NCBI GenBank assembly: GCA_021203305.1
Contig: JAJQBK010000027.1
Coordinates: 45,727-88,600, forward strand
Length of the DNA stretch: 42,874 nucleotides
DNA from: Lachnospiraceae bacterium
GTDB taxonomy: Bacteria; Bacillota; Clostridia; Lachnospirales; Lachnospiraceae
Direction: 5' to 3'
The notes under the pieces: generated by a model
What the model was told of the DNA's origin: nothing
Database searches by the model: none
The model's input: the letters and a program-made list of their open reading frames with translations, nothing else
Translations under genes and position numbers: made by a program
In this document: in pieces, positions 1 to 5,508 of the stretch
How positions within the stretch are numbered: position 1 is the stretch's first letter
How the letters are laid out: the number at the start of each line of letters is the position of its first letter

Positions 1-103
1 TACCCGGTCCCGGCGCTTCCATTCCGCCTCCTGTTTTGGGCATTTCCACTCCCGTGTTACTTCTCTGTGCCGCCGCTCTTTCCCGATTTCTGTTATTTCC
101 CAT
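1..103 (-). CDS. Possible N-terminus of a hypothetical protein (partial)
   Basis: An ATG at 101-103 on the minus strand opens a reading frame that stays open for 34 codons to the window edge. The residues are polar and glycine/proline-rich (begins MGNNRNRERAAAQRS). An AAGGGG stretch about 9 nt upstream could be a ribosome binding site, but it is also the 3' arm of the dut terminator hairpin. I do not recognise the product and cannot exclude a chance frame. Confidence 0.3.
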   Translation of the reverse strand, partial: MGNNRNRERAAAQRSNTGVEMPKTGGGMEAPGPG

Positions 104-107
104 AAAT

Positions 108-144
108 AAAAACCCCTTCCCGGAATAACATACCCGGAAAGGGG
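108..144 (-). terminator. Intrinsic terminator after dut
   Basis: An 11-bp stem with one mismatch (arms 113-123 and 134-144) is followed on the minus strand by a T-rich run (complement of 104-112). It lies about 30 nt past the dut stop codon. Confidence 0.8.
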
Positions 145-173
145 AGTCTTTATACTTCGATATTCAATTCCAT

Positions 174-683
174 TTATCTGGTGGTGCTGCCGAAGCCGCC
201 GTTGCGCACCTCCTCCACGTCGTCATCCACCGTGATGCCGTACTGCAAAAAAATGCCCTGGGCAAAGCCGGAGCCCGCCGGAACCGACAGCGTCCTGCCC
301 TCCTTTGAATCGTTGGTGAGCTTGATGAAAATATGCCCCTCGTTGTCCGAGAAATAGTAGTCCGCGTCAATGATGCCCACCGTATTATTCAGCTGCAGGC
401 GGTATTTGAAGCCAAGGCCGCTTCTTGGAAAAATCTGCAGTACCCAGTCCTCCCTCATCTGGCAGCGGACGCCCGTGGGAACCTTCATGCTCTCCCCCGG
501 CGCAAGCACAATATCCACCGGCGCAAAAAAATCATAACCGGCGCTGTCCTTCGTGGCCCTCCTGGGAAGCCTGATCGCCTCATAAACAGCCGTCACCCGC
601 TCCGGGTCCGTGCTGATATCCGCAAAGCCCTCCATGAACTGCTTCGGGCTCACCTTCTGAAACTTCGCAATTCTTCTGTCCAT
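174..683 (-). CDS. dut: dUTP diphosphatase (dUTPase)
   Basis: 169 residues. It hydrolyses dUTP to dUMP and pyrophosphate, keeping uracil out of DNA and supplying dUMP for thymidylate synthesis. The trimeric dUTPase motifs are visible in order: SAGYDFFA at about 47-54, PRSGLGFKYRLQL at 87-99, NTVGIIDADYY at 100-110, GFAQGIFLQYGI at 139-150, and the C-terminal glycine-rich loop RNGGFGSTTR that closes over substrate. The ATG at 681-683 has only a weak AGAG upstream, so it may rely on translation from the small membrane-protein gene 76 nt upstream. A promoter at 984-1013 precedes the pair and a terminator follows. It ends a housekeeping block just before the accessory region. Confidence 0.93.
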   Translation of the reverse strand: MDRRIAKFQKVSPKQFMEGFADISTDPERVTAVYEAIRLPRRATKDSAGYDFFAPVDIVLAPGESMKVPTGVRCQMREDWVLQIFPRSGLGFKYRLQLNNTVGIIDADYYFSDNEGHIFIKLTNDSKEGRTLSVPAGSGFAQGIFLQYGITVDDDVEEVRNGGFGSTTR

Positions 684-759
684 AATGCTCTGCCGCGTCT
701 TTCACGCGTTTCCCCTCTGCCGTGTCGTCTGTGGCCCACTTCTCCGCTTCGGCTCTTTC

Positions 760-927
760 CTACTGCCCGTCCGAGGCTTCCTGCTCCTTTAACAGAGCGT
801 CCTTCGCGTCCTTCCTGACTCTCAGCTTATAGCCCGCGAACATGGCGACGCCCGCCACGGCGATCGACACCACAAACACCAGAAGGTAAGATAAAAATGA
901 ATTGATAAATAAAATCAGGCTCGTCAT
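760..927 (-). CDS. Small single-pass membrane protein, unknown function
   Basis: A 55-residue ORF (begins MTSLILFINSFLSYLL, ends KEQEASDGQ). The first 33 residues are almost entirely hydrophobic and would form one transmembrane helix. The tail from about 34 is charged (KLRVRKDAKDALLKEQ). An AAGG ribosome binding site lies about 5 nt before the ATG. A strong promoter (984-1013) fires straight into it, and dut follows 76 nt downstream, so the two are probably co-transcribed. I do not recognise a named family. The positive residues after the helix predict a periplasm-out, cytoplasm-in orientation. Promoter, RBS and composition make a real gene likely. Confidence 0.7.
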   Translation of the reverse strand: MTSLILFINSFLSYLLVFVVSIAVAGVAMFAGYKLRVRKDAKDALLKEQEASDGQ

Positions 928-983
928 GCTGCCTTACACCTGTCCTTTCTCCAATATTCCCATCCCGGCTTTTTGTCTCTTAG

Positions 984-1013
984 ATATTACCGCGCGGAAA
1001 GTCCCTCTGTCAA
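984..1013 (-). promoter_or_regulatory. Sigma-A-type promoter for the small membrane protein-dut unit
   Basis: On the minus strand a perfect TTGACA -35 (complement of 1008-1013) is followed after 18 nt by TAATAT as -10 (complement of 984-989). The expected start falls about 50 nt upstream of the small ORF ATG. Confidence 0.75.
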
Positions 1014-1053
1014 GTAAATAAATAATGAAGCCTTTTCCCACAGGAAGAATATG

Positions 1054-1413
1054 TCACATTTCTTTGAAAATGTCCTCAAAAATTGACTCTCCATATTTTT
1101 CATATAATTTCGCTGCCATTTTATAGCAGTATTCATCGTCACGCTCTGAAATGACCACGACATTCATAACAAGCTTTTCAATGACGAGTGTATAAACAAC
1201 CCTGATTCCTATCCCTTTGTATTTAATTTTGAAAAAGCCTGTCAGGTTATTACCACGTTTATTCCCTAACGGTTTTCCATAGCCATTTGGGCTTGGCAGG
1301 GGTGTGGAAGAGACTTTCACAATTCCCGCGAGGATTTGCTCATGAAGGCTATTGTCCATCTTACGGAAGTCCCGCTTAGCTTCGTCAGTAATCTTTATTT
1401 CCCAGCGCATCAC
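1054..1413 (-). CDS. RelE/ParE-superfamily toxin (type II TA)
   Basis: 119 residues. The N-terminus (WEIKITDEAKRDFRKMDNSL) is the usual RelE/ParE opening, a beta strand followed by two helices with Lys/Arg/Asp pairs. The middle reads GFFKIKYKGIGIRVVYTL, the core beta strands of the fold, followed by VVVISERDDEYCYKMA. Family members are ribosome-dependent mRNA endonucleases or gyrase poisons; the target cannot be told from sequence. The start overlaps the upstream antitoxin stop by 4 nt (ATGA), indicating translational coupling. At 119 residues it is slightly longer than typical RelE (85-100) because of the C-terminal helix. The assignment is by fold-like sequence pattern and genetic context. 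Confidence 0.82.
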   Translation of the reverse strand: MMRWEIKITDEAKRDFRKMDNSLHEQILAGIVKVSSTPLPSPNGYGKPLGNKRGNNLTGFFKIKYKGIGIRVVYTLVIEKLVMNVVVISERDDEYCYKMAAKLYEKYGESIFEDIFKEM

Positions 1414-1760
1414 TCAAATTCCACGCTTTCCGCGGCTTTTTCCAATTCCGCCATGGAAAAGCCTTCTTCTTTTATGAATTCTTCAAATGATGCAGCCTTG
1501 TCTGTTCGCCTGCTTTCTGCTGTTTTCAAAAGCCTCATATTTTCAATTAACTCTAAAAGCTGCTCAAATTTTGTGGCCTTTTCCTGTGTTTCCCTGTATT
1601 CCCTGGGAGACACAACAATCGCTGCCGGCTGATTATTTTTCAAAACGATATATTCCGCATTATTATCAGCTACATCTGAGAATATTCTACCGGCTTTCCC
1701 CTGGCTGAAATCAGATACAGAAACGAGTTTGTCTGTAAAATCCAAAAGTGTTGTGCTCAT
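1410..1760 (-). CDS. Phd/YefM-family antitoxin
   Basis: 116 residues. The N-terminal half (VSVSDFSQGKAGRIFSDV then EYIVLKNNQPAAIVVSPREY) matches the Phd/YefM DNA-binding fold: a strand-helix opening, then the 'vlkn..paAvi.s..ey' signature. The C-terminal half is acidic and helical, as expected for the part that wraps the toxin. It is first in a two-gene unit with the RelE/ParE toxin. The ATG (1758-1760) has a good AAAGGAG ribosome binding site 9 nt upstream. A promoter and CATAATG repeats lie immediately upstream, fitting autoregulation by the antitoxin-toxin complex. Confidence 0.85.
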   Translation of the reverse strand: MSTTLLDFTDKLVSVSDFSQGKAGRIFSDVADNNAEYIVLKNNQPAAIVVSPREYRETQEKATKFEQLLELIENMRLLKTAESRRTDKAASFEEFIKEEGFSMAELEKAAESVEFE

Positions 1761-1780
1761 GATTTAAATCTCCTTTAGTT

Positions 1781-1825
1781 CATTATGTAGTATTATATAC
1801 CTGTCGGCATACATTATGCAATATT
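1781..1825 (-). promoter_or_regulatory. Promoter and possible operator of the TA pair
   Basis: On the minus strand TTGCAT (complement of 1816-1821) and TATAAT (complement of 1792-1797) are separated by 18 nt. The heptamer CATAATG occurs twice in the same orientation, once overlapping the -35 (about 1812-1818) and once just after the -10 (1781-1787). That placement suits antitoxin operator half-sites. The promoter is seen; operator function is inferred. Confidence 0.6.
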
Positions 1826-2016
1826 CAGATTAAAGTTTTAGTTAAAATTTTGCAAGATGGATACTATTCAAGGCTGTCGTCTATCCTGTTCTTCTTGACA
1901 TTCTCCATAATAGAATGTTATGGTTAACAAAAGAAGACCGCGCTGAATGGATATCCGGCGCCCTGTGAAATCCTGACCGCCCGCCGGGCAAAAGAGCCAT
2001 GAAAGGAAGTGTAAAT

Positions 2017-2580
2017 ATGCCGGCATTACAAACGCAGCCTGAAATGATTTCTCTGGAACAATACGAAGCTCTTCCGGAGGATGTACGTGTTGAAGTCTTT
2101 GACGGTGTTGCCTATAATATGGCAAGCCCTTCAGATGATCATCAGACCATTTCCCTCGAACTCGCAACCGCGCTTAACAGCTATGTGAAAAATAAAAAAG
2201 GAGCATGCCGGGTTTACCACGCTCCATTCGATGTGAAGCTGTCAGACAATCCCCTCACCATCGTTCAACCGGATCTTATGATCGTCTGCGACAGAAATAA
2301 GCTGGATGGCAAACGCTGCAACGGAGCTCCCGACTTCATCGTGGAAATCGTTTCACCGGGAAATCCGTCAGACGATTATATCCGCAAAACCTATTACTAC
2401 AAAAATTCCGGCGTCCGGGAATACTGGATCGTGGATCCGCGCCGAAAAATCGTGACGGTGAATTATTTTGAGAAAGATATTGTCAATGTGCAATACTCCT
2501 TCGATTCCATCATCAAGGTTAACATTTACGATGATCTGTTTATTGATTTTTCGGAAATCGCAAATATGCTCATCAACTGA
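2017..2580 (+). CDS. Uma2-family (DUF820) PD-(D/E)XK nuclease-like protein
   Basis: About 187 residues from the ATG at 2017. That ATG has AAAGGAAG seven nt upstream; an in-frame ATG at 1999 overlaps this ribosome binding site and is less likely. The family signature is clear: an N-terminal SLEQYEALPEDVRVEVFDGV segment, a central VQPDLMIVCDRN carrying the acidic residue, DFIVEIVSPGN with the second acidic residue, and the RKTYYYKNSGVREYWIVDP block with the lysine. These fit the restriction-endonuclease-like fold. Uma2 proteins are abundant in cyanobacteria and mobile regions of Firmicutes, but their substrate is not established. It stands alone on the plus strand between two TA loci. Confidence 0.85.
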   Translation: MPALQTQPEMISLEQYEALPEDVRVEVFDGVAYNMASPSDDHQTISLELATALNSYVKNKKGACRVYHAPFDVKLSDNPLTIVQPDLMIVCDRNKLDGKRCNGAPDFIVEIVSPGNPSDDYIRKTYYYKNSGVREYWIVDPRRKIVTVNYFEKDIVNVQYSFDSIIKVNIYDDLFIDFSEIANMLIN

Positions 2581-2593
2581 TTCAAAAAGGAAT

Positions 2594-2627
2594 AGCTCTG
2601 AAATTTCTTTTTCAGAATTTCAGAGCT
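2594..2627. terminator. Perfect 12-bp hairpin after the Uma2 gene
   Basis: Arms 2594-2605 and 2616-2627 are perfectly complementary with a 10-nt loop, 13 nt after the Uma2 stop. The plus-strand U-tract is poor. On the minus strand a short T-run (TTCCTTTTT) follows. It is probably a terminator for the Uma2 transcript. Confidence 0.55.
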
Positions 2628-2672
2628 GAAATAATATGCGGGAGATCTCTCTTTCGGACAGACATGAACGAT

Positions 2673-2701
2673 TTGCACTATATGTTATAAAACATATTTA
2701 T
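2673..2701 (+). promoter_or_regulatory. Candidate promoter with palindromic operator upstream of mntA
   Basis: TTGCAC at 2673-2678 is followed after 16-17 nt by an AT-rich TATTTAT. Between them sits a perfect palindrome, TATGTT-ATAA-AACATA (2681-2696), a plausible repressor site. The promoter match is weak; the palindrome is seen directly. Confidence 0.35.
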
Positions 2702-2749
2702 ATCATATGGAATAACTGTTGACGGAAACTGAGAAATGGAGGTAAAGTG

Positions 2750-3070
2750 ATGGTTTATACTGTAGATGAGATCAGAAATCGTGTGACACCTGTCGCGCAG
2801 AAATATCAGCTGAAAGCAGTCTATCTTTTTGGTTCCTATGCCAGAAATGAAGCAACGGAGAACAGTGATGTGGATATTCTGGTAGACAGACAAGGCTCAG
2901 TTATCCACGGAATGTTTGAAATGGGCGGCTTATATAATGATTTAAAAGAAAGTATGGGTAAAGAAATTGACCTTGTGACAACGCAGACATTGGAGCAGAA
3001 AAGCACACTGGAGCGAACTCCATGGTTTGTCGATAATCTGAAAGCGGAGATGGTGAAGCTATATGAATAA
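2750..3070 (+). CDS. mntA: MntA-type minimal nucleotidyltransferase (antitoxin)
   Basis: 106 residues from the ATG at 2750, which has GGAGG seven nt upstream (an in-frame GTG at 2747 sits too close). The minimal nucleotidyltransferase signature is intact: AVYLFGSYARNEATENSDVD gives GSY-x9-DxD, with the catalytic aspartates in SDVDILVD, and a third acidic residue probably in KEIDLVTT. In known MntA/HepT systems this enzyme adds AMP residues to the HEPN toxin and neutralises it. The 3' end overlaps the ATG of the following hepT relic, the standard arrangement. The gene looks functional although its partner is broken. Confidence 0.85.
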   Translation: MVYTVDEIRNRVTPVAQKYQLKAVYLFGSYARNEATENSDVDILVDRQGSVIHGMFEMGGLYNDLKESMGKEIDLVTTQTLEQKSTLERTPWFVDNLKAEMVKLYE

Positions 3071-3410
3071 AGGAGACAGAGAACGGTTGACTCATATATG
3101 TAGACATTGCAAGGATATAGAGGAATTTATACAATGATTTGGCGATGATTTTAATGTGTTTATAAATGACAGAGCATACGTAAATGCAGTTTGTATGAGT
3201 GTTCTTCAGATTGGTGAATTAGCAAATGGACTTTCTGAAGAATTCAGAGAAGAAACGAAAAATCAAATGCCATGGGGCTTGGTTCGTGGGATGAGAAACT
3301 GGTTGGCTCACGCGTATTCTTCTGTAGATGAAAGCATCATATGGGAAACGGCGTCCAATGACATTCCCTCTTTACTGGAATTCTGCAGTAAGCAGTTGGA
3401 AAAAACATAA
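3063..3410 (+). pseudogene. hepT: HepT-type HEPN ribonuclease toxin with in-frame stop
   Basis: Reading from ATG 3063 (8 nt overlap with mntA) gives a HepT protein of 115 residues, interrupted by TGA at codon 25 (3135-3137). The frame is otherwise intact. Before the stop: RLTHICRHCKDIEEFIQ. After it: FGDDFNVFINDRAYVNAV, then MSVLQIGELANGLSEEF and GMRNWLAHAY. The HEPN catalytic motif R-x4-H (RNWLAH) is preserved. In family members this codon is normally an ordinary residue before FGDDF. A GTG at 3156 could give an 84-residue restart product lacking the first helix. The likely state is an inactivated toxin beside an intact antitoxin. Confidence 0.8.
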
Positions 3411-3439
3411 ATTTGTCGAAAAATTATCAGACCTCAAAA

Positions 3440-3472
3440 GACAGCTGTCAGTTTCCTGACAACTGTCTTTTA
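3440..3472 (+). terminator. Intrinsic terminator after mntA-hepT
   Basis: A 12-bp stem with one mismatch (3440-3451 and 3456-3467) and a 4-nt loop is followed by TTTTAT. It lies 30 nt after the hepT stop and immediately before the duplicated tRNA end. Confidence 0.8.
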
Positions 3473-3477
3473 TCATC

Positions 3478-3503
3478 TGCAGGAGATGGGACTTGAACCC
3501 ACA
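3478..3503 (+). repeat. Attachment-site copy: duplicated 3' end of tRNA-Leu
   Basis: These 26 bases are identical, in the same orientation, to 7781-7806, which encode the last 26 nt of the intact tRNA-Leu. Identity stops sharply on both sides, so this is a fragment of the tRNA (acceptor strand and T-arm), not a second gene. It marks the distal end of an element that integrated at the tRNA 3' end and rebuilt the gene. Confidence 0.88.
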
Positions 3504-3555
3504 AAAGCATTCAAAAGACTAAGGTAGAAAGGCACTTTGCACGCCCTCTTATGAA

Positions 3556-3577
3556 AGTGTAATCAAAAGTGTAATCA
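3556..3577 (+). repeat. Paired AGTGTAATCA repeats, left end of island
   Basis: AGTGTAATCA occurs at 3556-3565 and 3568-3577. A matching pair lies at 7697-7716 near the other end, same orientation. Both pairs are 50-65 nt inside the 26-bp direct repeats. Position and duplication suggest arm-type binding sites for the island integrase. Confidence 0.6.
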
Positions 3578-3593
3578 GAACATGTGTTCCGAA

Positions 3594-3770
3594 TCACTGT
3601 ATGATAAACTGACGTTTTTCCTGTTCTGACAATTGTGCTACATGCATCCCTCTTTCTTTTGCATATGACATAATACCTCTTAAATCAACCTTTTTCTGAA
3701 TCTGATTGAGAGAAATCGGTTCCGGTGTATTTTCTAAGGATTCTTTATATCTCTTCATCTGTCCATTCAT
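3594..3770 (-). CDS. Small hypothetical protein downstream of GNAT gene
   Basis: 58 residues from the ATG at 3768-3770 (starts MNGQMKRYKESLENTPEP), chosen because GGGAGG lies 9 nt upstream. It overlaps the 3' end of the GNAT gene by 26 nt, so translation is probably coupled. The sequence is charged and predicted mostly helical, ending LSEQEKRQFIIQ. I do not recognise a family. Its fixed overlap suggests a functional partner of the acetyltransferase, or simply shared cargo of the island. Confidence 0.6.
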   Translation of the reverse strand: MNGQMKRYKESLENTPEPISLNQIQKKVDLRGIMSYAKERGMHVAQLSEQEKRQFIIQ

Positions 3771-4290
3771 AATCATATACCTCCCTGATCTGCGCGGCGG
3801 TCGCTTCATCTATTGCAAACTGATAAGGATGAAGCATACCGATATATTCGCCATGAAATACTTTTATATAATGGTCTAAAAGCTCCTGATTGGCGGCAAA
3901 TCCATACATATAGCCATCAAATTCATATTCTATTGATTTTTGAGCCGCAATGGCGAACAAATGACCTCCAATCCCCAAATATCTGATTTCGTCCGTTATC
4001 AACTTATTATTATCAGGACTCACACACATCCATGCAATATAGACCGCTCTTGTGTCACGATCCTTTGCAATGGCAACCATACCCTGAATATCTACCGAGC
4101 CTTCAACCACGAGTGCGTATATTTCATTTTCATCCGCCAGAGTTTCCCAATTGACATACCAGCCGTTTTTCTTGTTGTACTTTCTTAAAAAGGATTTTCT
4201 CCTGATCCGAATCACCTCTGTTTGAACCAGTTCCCCTGTCTTAGAATCTTTCAAGCACGAGGTAAACTCGTCAATAATTACGTTAATCAT
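3745..4290 (-). CDS. GNAT-like acetyltransferase
   Basis: 181 residues from the ATG at 4288-4290 (MINVIIDEFTSCLKDS), supported by GGAGG eight nt upstream; a longer frame to 4356 lacks such a site. The central region IYALVVEGSVDIQGMVAIAKD followed by AVYIAWMCVSPDNN gives the paired central strands of a GNAT fold. YLGIGGHLFAIAAQKSIEY has the helix-capping pattern expected of the acetyl-CoA pyrophosphate loop (Q/RxxGxG/A-like, here LGIGGH). A final strand reads DGYMYGFAAN. The substrate is unknown. It is carried in the tRNA-Leu island, with a small overlapping gene behind it. Confidence 0.65.
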   Translation of the reverse strand: MINVIIDEFTSCLKDSKTGELVQTEVIRIRRKSFLRKYNKKNGWYVNWETLADENEIYALVVEGSVDIQGMVAIAKDRDTRAVYIAWMCVSPDNNKLITDEIRYLGIGGHLFAIAAQKSIEYEFDGYMYGFAANQELLDHYIKVFHGEYIGMLHPYQFAIDEATAAQIREVYDYEWTDEEI

Positions 4291-4481
4291 ACGAGACACC
4301 TCCATCCGGATATTTTTTCTCTCTATAATAATATCATTTTTATTTCGGTATCTCAACAGAATTATTGATTCTTTTTTGCCATATTTTTAAATGTCACTTT
4401 CCAACTGGTTGCTTGTATATTCGCGAGAGTTACTGCATCGTCCTGTCTTACTTTTCTGATATAAAACTACATATTTATCCC

Positions 4482-5021
4482 CTATATCTGATTACAAAAA
4501 TCCAAAATCTCATCTTTTCTTGATTCTACTGCTTCTTTATATTCTAATGAACATAAGCCCAAACTTCCGCAGCAATTAATTTCCATATGTCCATAAAAAT
4601 GCTCAATGCTTTCAATAATGCGCAGGCACTCTTTCATATTAGAGCCTGTCCTTAAAGCGATTGAATAGCCTTTCTTTCCTTTGCTGATAGTTGCATGCGG
4701 TTCATGCGTATTACACCAGGGTGTACATCTGTCAATAAACGCCTTAAATTGACCAGGAATATCAGCCCAGTAAGAAGGTGCCACTGATACGATAATATCT
4801 GCCCATTCATACTGTTCAATAATTTTTTCAACATCGTCCTTCTGAATGCACTTTGCTGTACTATGACACACCCGACAGCCTTTACAAAAATCAAATTTAA
4901 AGTCATCAATACATGTTTCTCTGATTTCATATTTCTCTTTTAAGTGTTCAGCAACAAGGCTTGCAATTCTCGCCGTCGCGCCATTTCTTACAGGACTACA
5001 ACTCATTATCAGTGCATTCAT
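4482..5021 (-). CDS. Flavodoxin-fold NAD(P)H-dependent oxidoreductase
   Basis: 179 residues. The N-terminal MNALIMSCSPVRNGATARIA is the strand-loop-helix that binds FMN phosphate in NADPH-dependent FMN reductase and flavodoxin-like proteins. ADIIVSVAPSYWADIPGQFKAF supplies the second flavin loop (P-x-Y-W). A CKGCRVCHSTAKC segment at about 47-59 resembles the cysteine motif of iron-sulfur flavoproteins, though here it may only be structural. The ATG has GGGAG seven nt upstream. It reduces an unknown electron acceptor. It lies within the tRNA-Leu island on the minus strand. Confidence 0.8.
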   Translation of the reverse strand: MNALIMSCSPVRNGATARIASLVAEHLKEKYEIRETCIDDFKFDFCKGCRVCHSTAKCIQKDDVEKIIEQYEWADIIVSVAPSYWADIPGQFKAFIDRCTPWCNTHEPHATISKGKKGYSIALRTGSNMKECLRIIESIEHFYGHMEINCCGSLGLCSLEYKEAVESRKDEILDFCNQI

Positions 5022-5388
5022 GATTTTTCTCCCATTTCCGATTTATCGCCTTGATTATAACCATTATTTTGAAAAACTGTCAACATCCTCCCCCTTTTTC
5101 AAAAATCTTTCTGGTTTTGTGATTTACTATAATTTTGAAAAAGGGAAAGGAAAACGTCTGGTTTCTGCGTTGGAGTGAATGTTTATGCAGATTATAAGTG
5201 GAACCCGTATAATATCAACTTCTCCGTGTTTTTTCCGCAAAATATATCTTTCCGCCCATTTTCTCAACTTTTCAAAACATGAATGAGGCAATGTGCCATT
5301 TATCAACAAGATGTCAGGTTTTTATCAAAAATTACCGTACTTTATTTAGTTTCGACACAATCGAAAGAAAGCAAAGTGTCTCGAATAA
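5022..5388. other. Non-coding stretch in the island
   Basis: AT-rich and without a supportable gene. It contains a 13-bp perfect inverted repeat (5092-5104 and 5133-5145) with a 28-nt spacer, and the 11-mer ATTTTGAAAAA occurs twice (about 5076 and 5132). These may be remnants of an older mobile element or a terminator for plus-strand transcription. The missing N-terminus of the integrase should have lain at the right end of this stretch but is not recognisable. Confidence 0.5.
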
Positions 5389-5501
5389 TTTTTTCTTCTA
5401 AATCTCGGTTTTTTGGAATGGTACCCGAAATGGCTGGAATATAAAGCCTTGCAGACAAGGACGGACATGTATATTCGGCGAATTGGGAGTGACTGGGAAA
5501 A

Positions 5502-5508
5502 TTATTAT
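5502..5508 (+). repeat. 7-bp target site duplication, left copy
   Basis: TTATTAT at 5502-5508 is repeated at 7097-7103, directly flanking the IS ends at 5509 and 7096. Confidence 0.85.

Noticed and set aside
3135-3137. Selenocysteine or programmed readthrough at the hepT TGA
   Set aside because: No suitable stem-loop follows and HEPN toxins have no catalytic residue at this position; a nonsense mutation is simpler.
3478-3560. Second tRNA-Leu gene at 3478
   Set aside because: Identity to the tRNA stops after 26 nt; the D-arm, anticodon arm and 5' acceptor strand are absent.
5127-5309. 60-residue ORF in the island gap
   Set aside because: No ribosome binding site, no recognisable features, and it overlaps an inverted repeat; probably chance.
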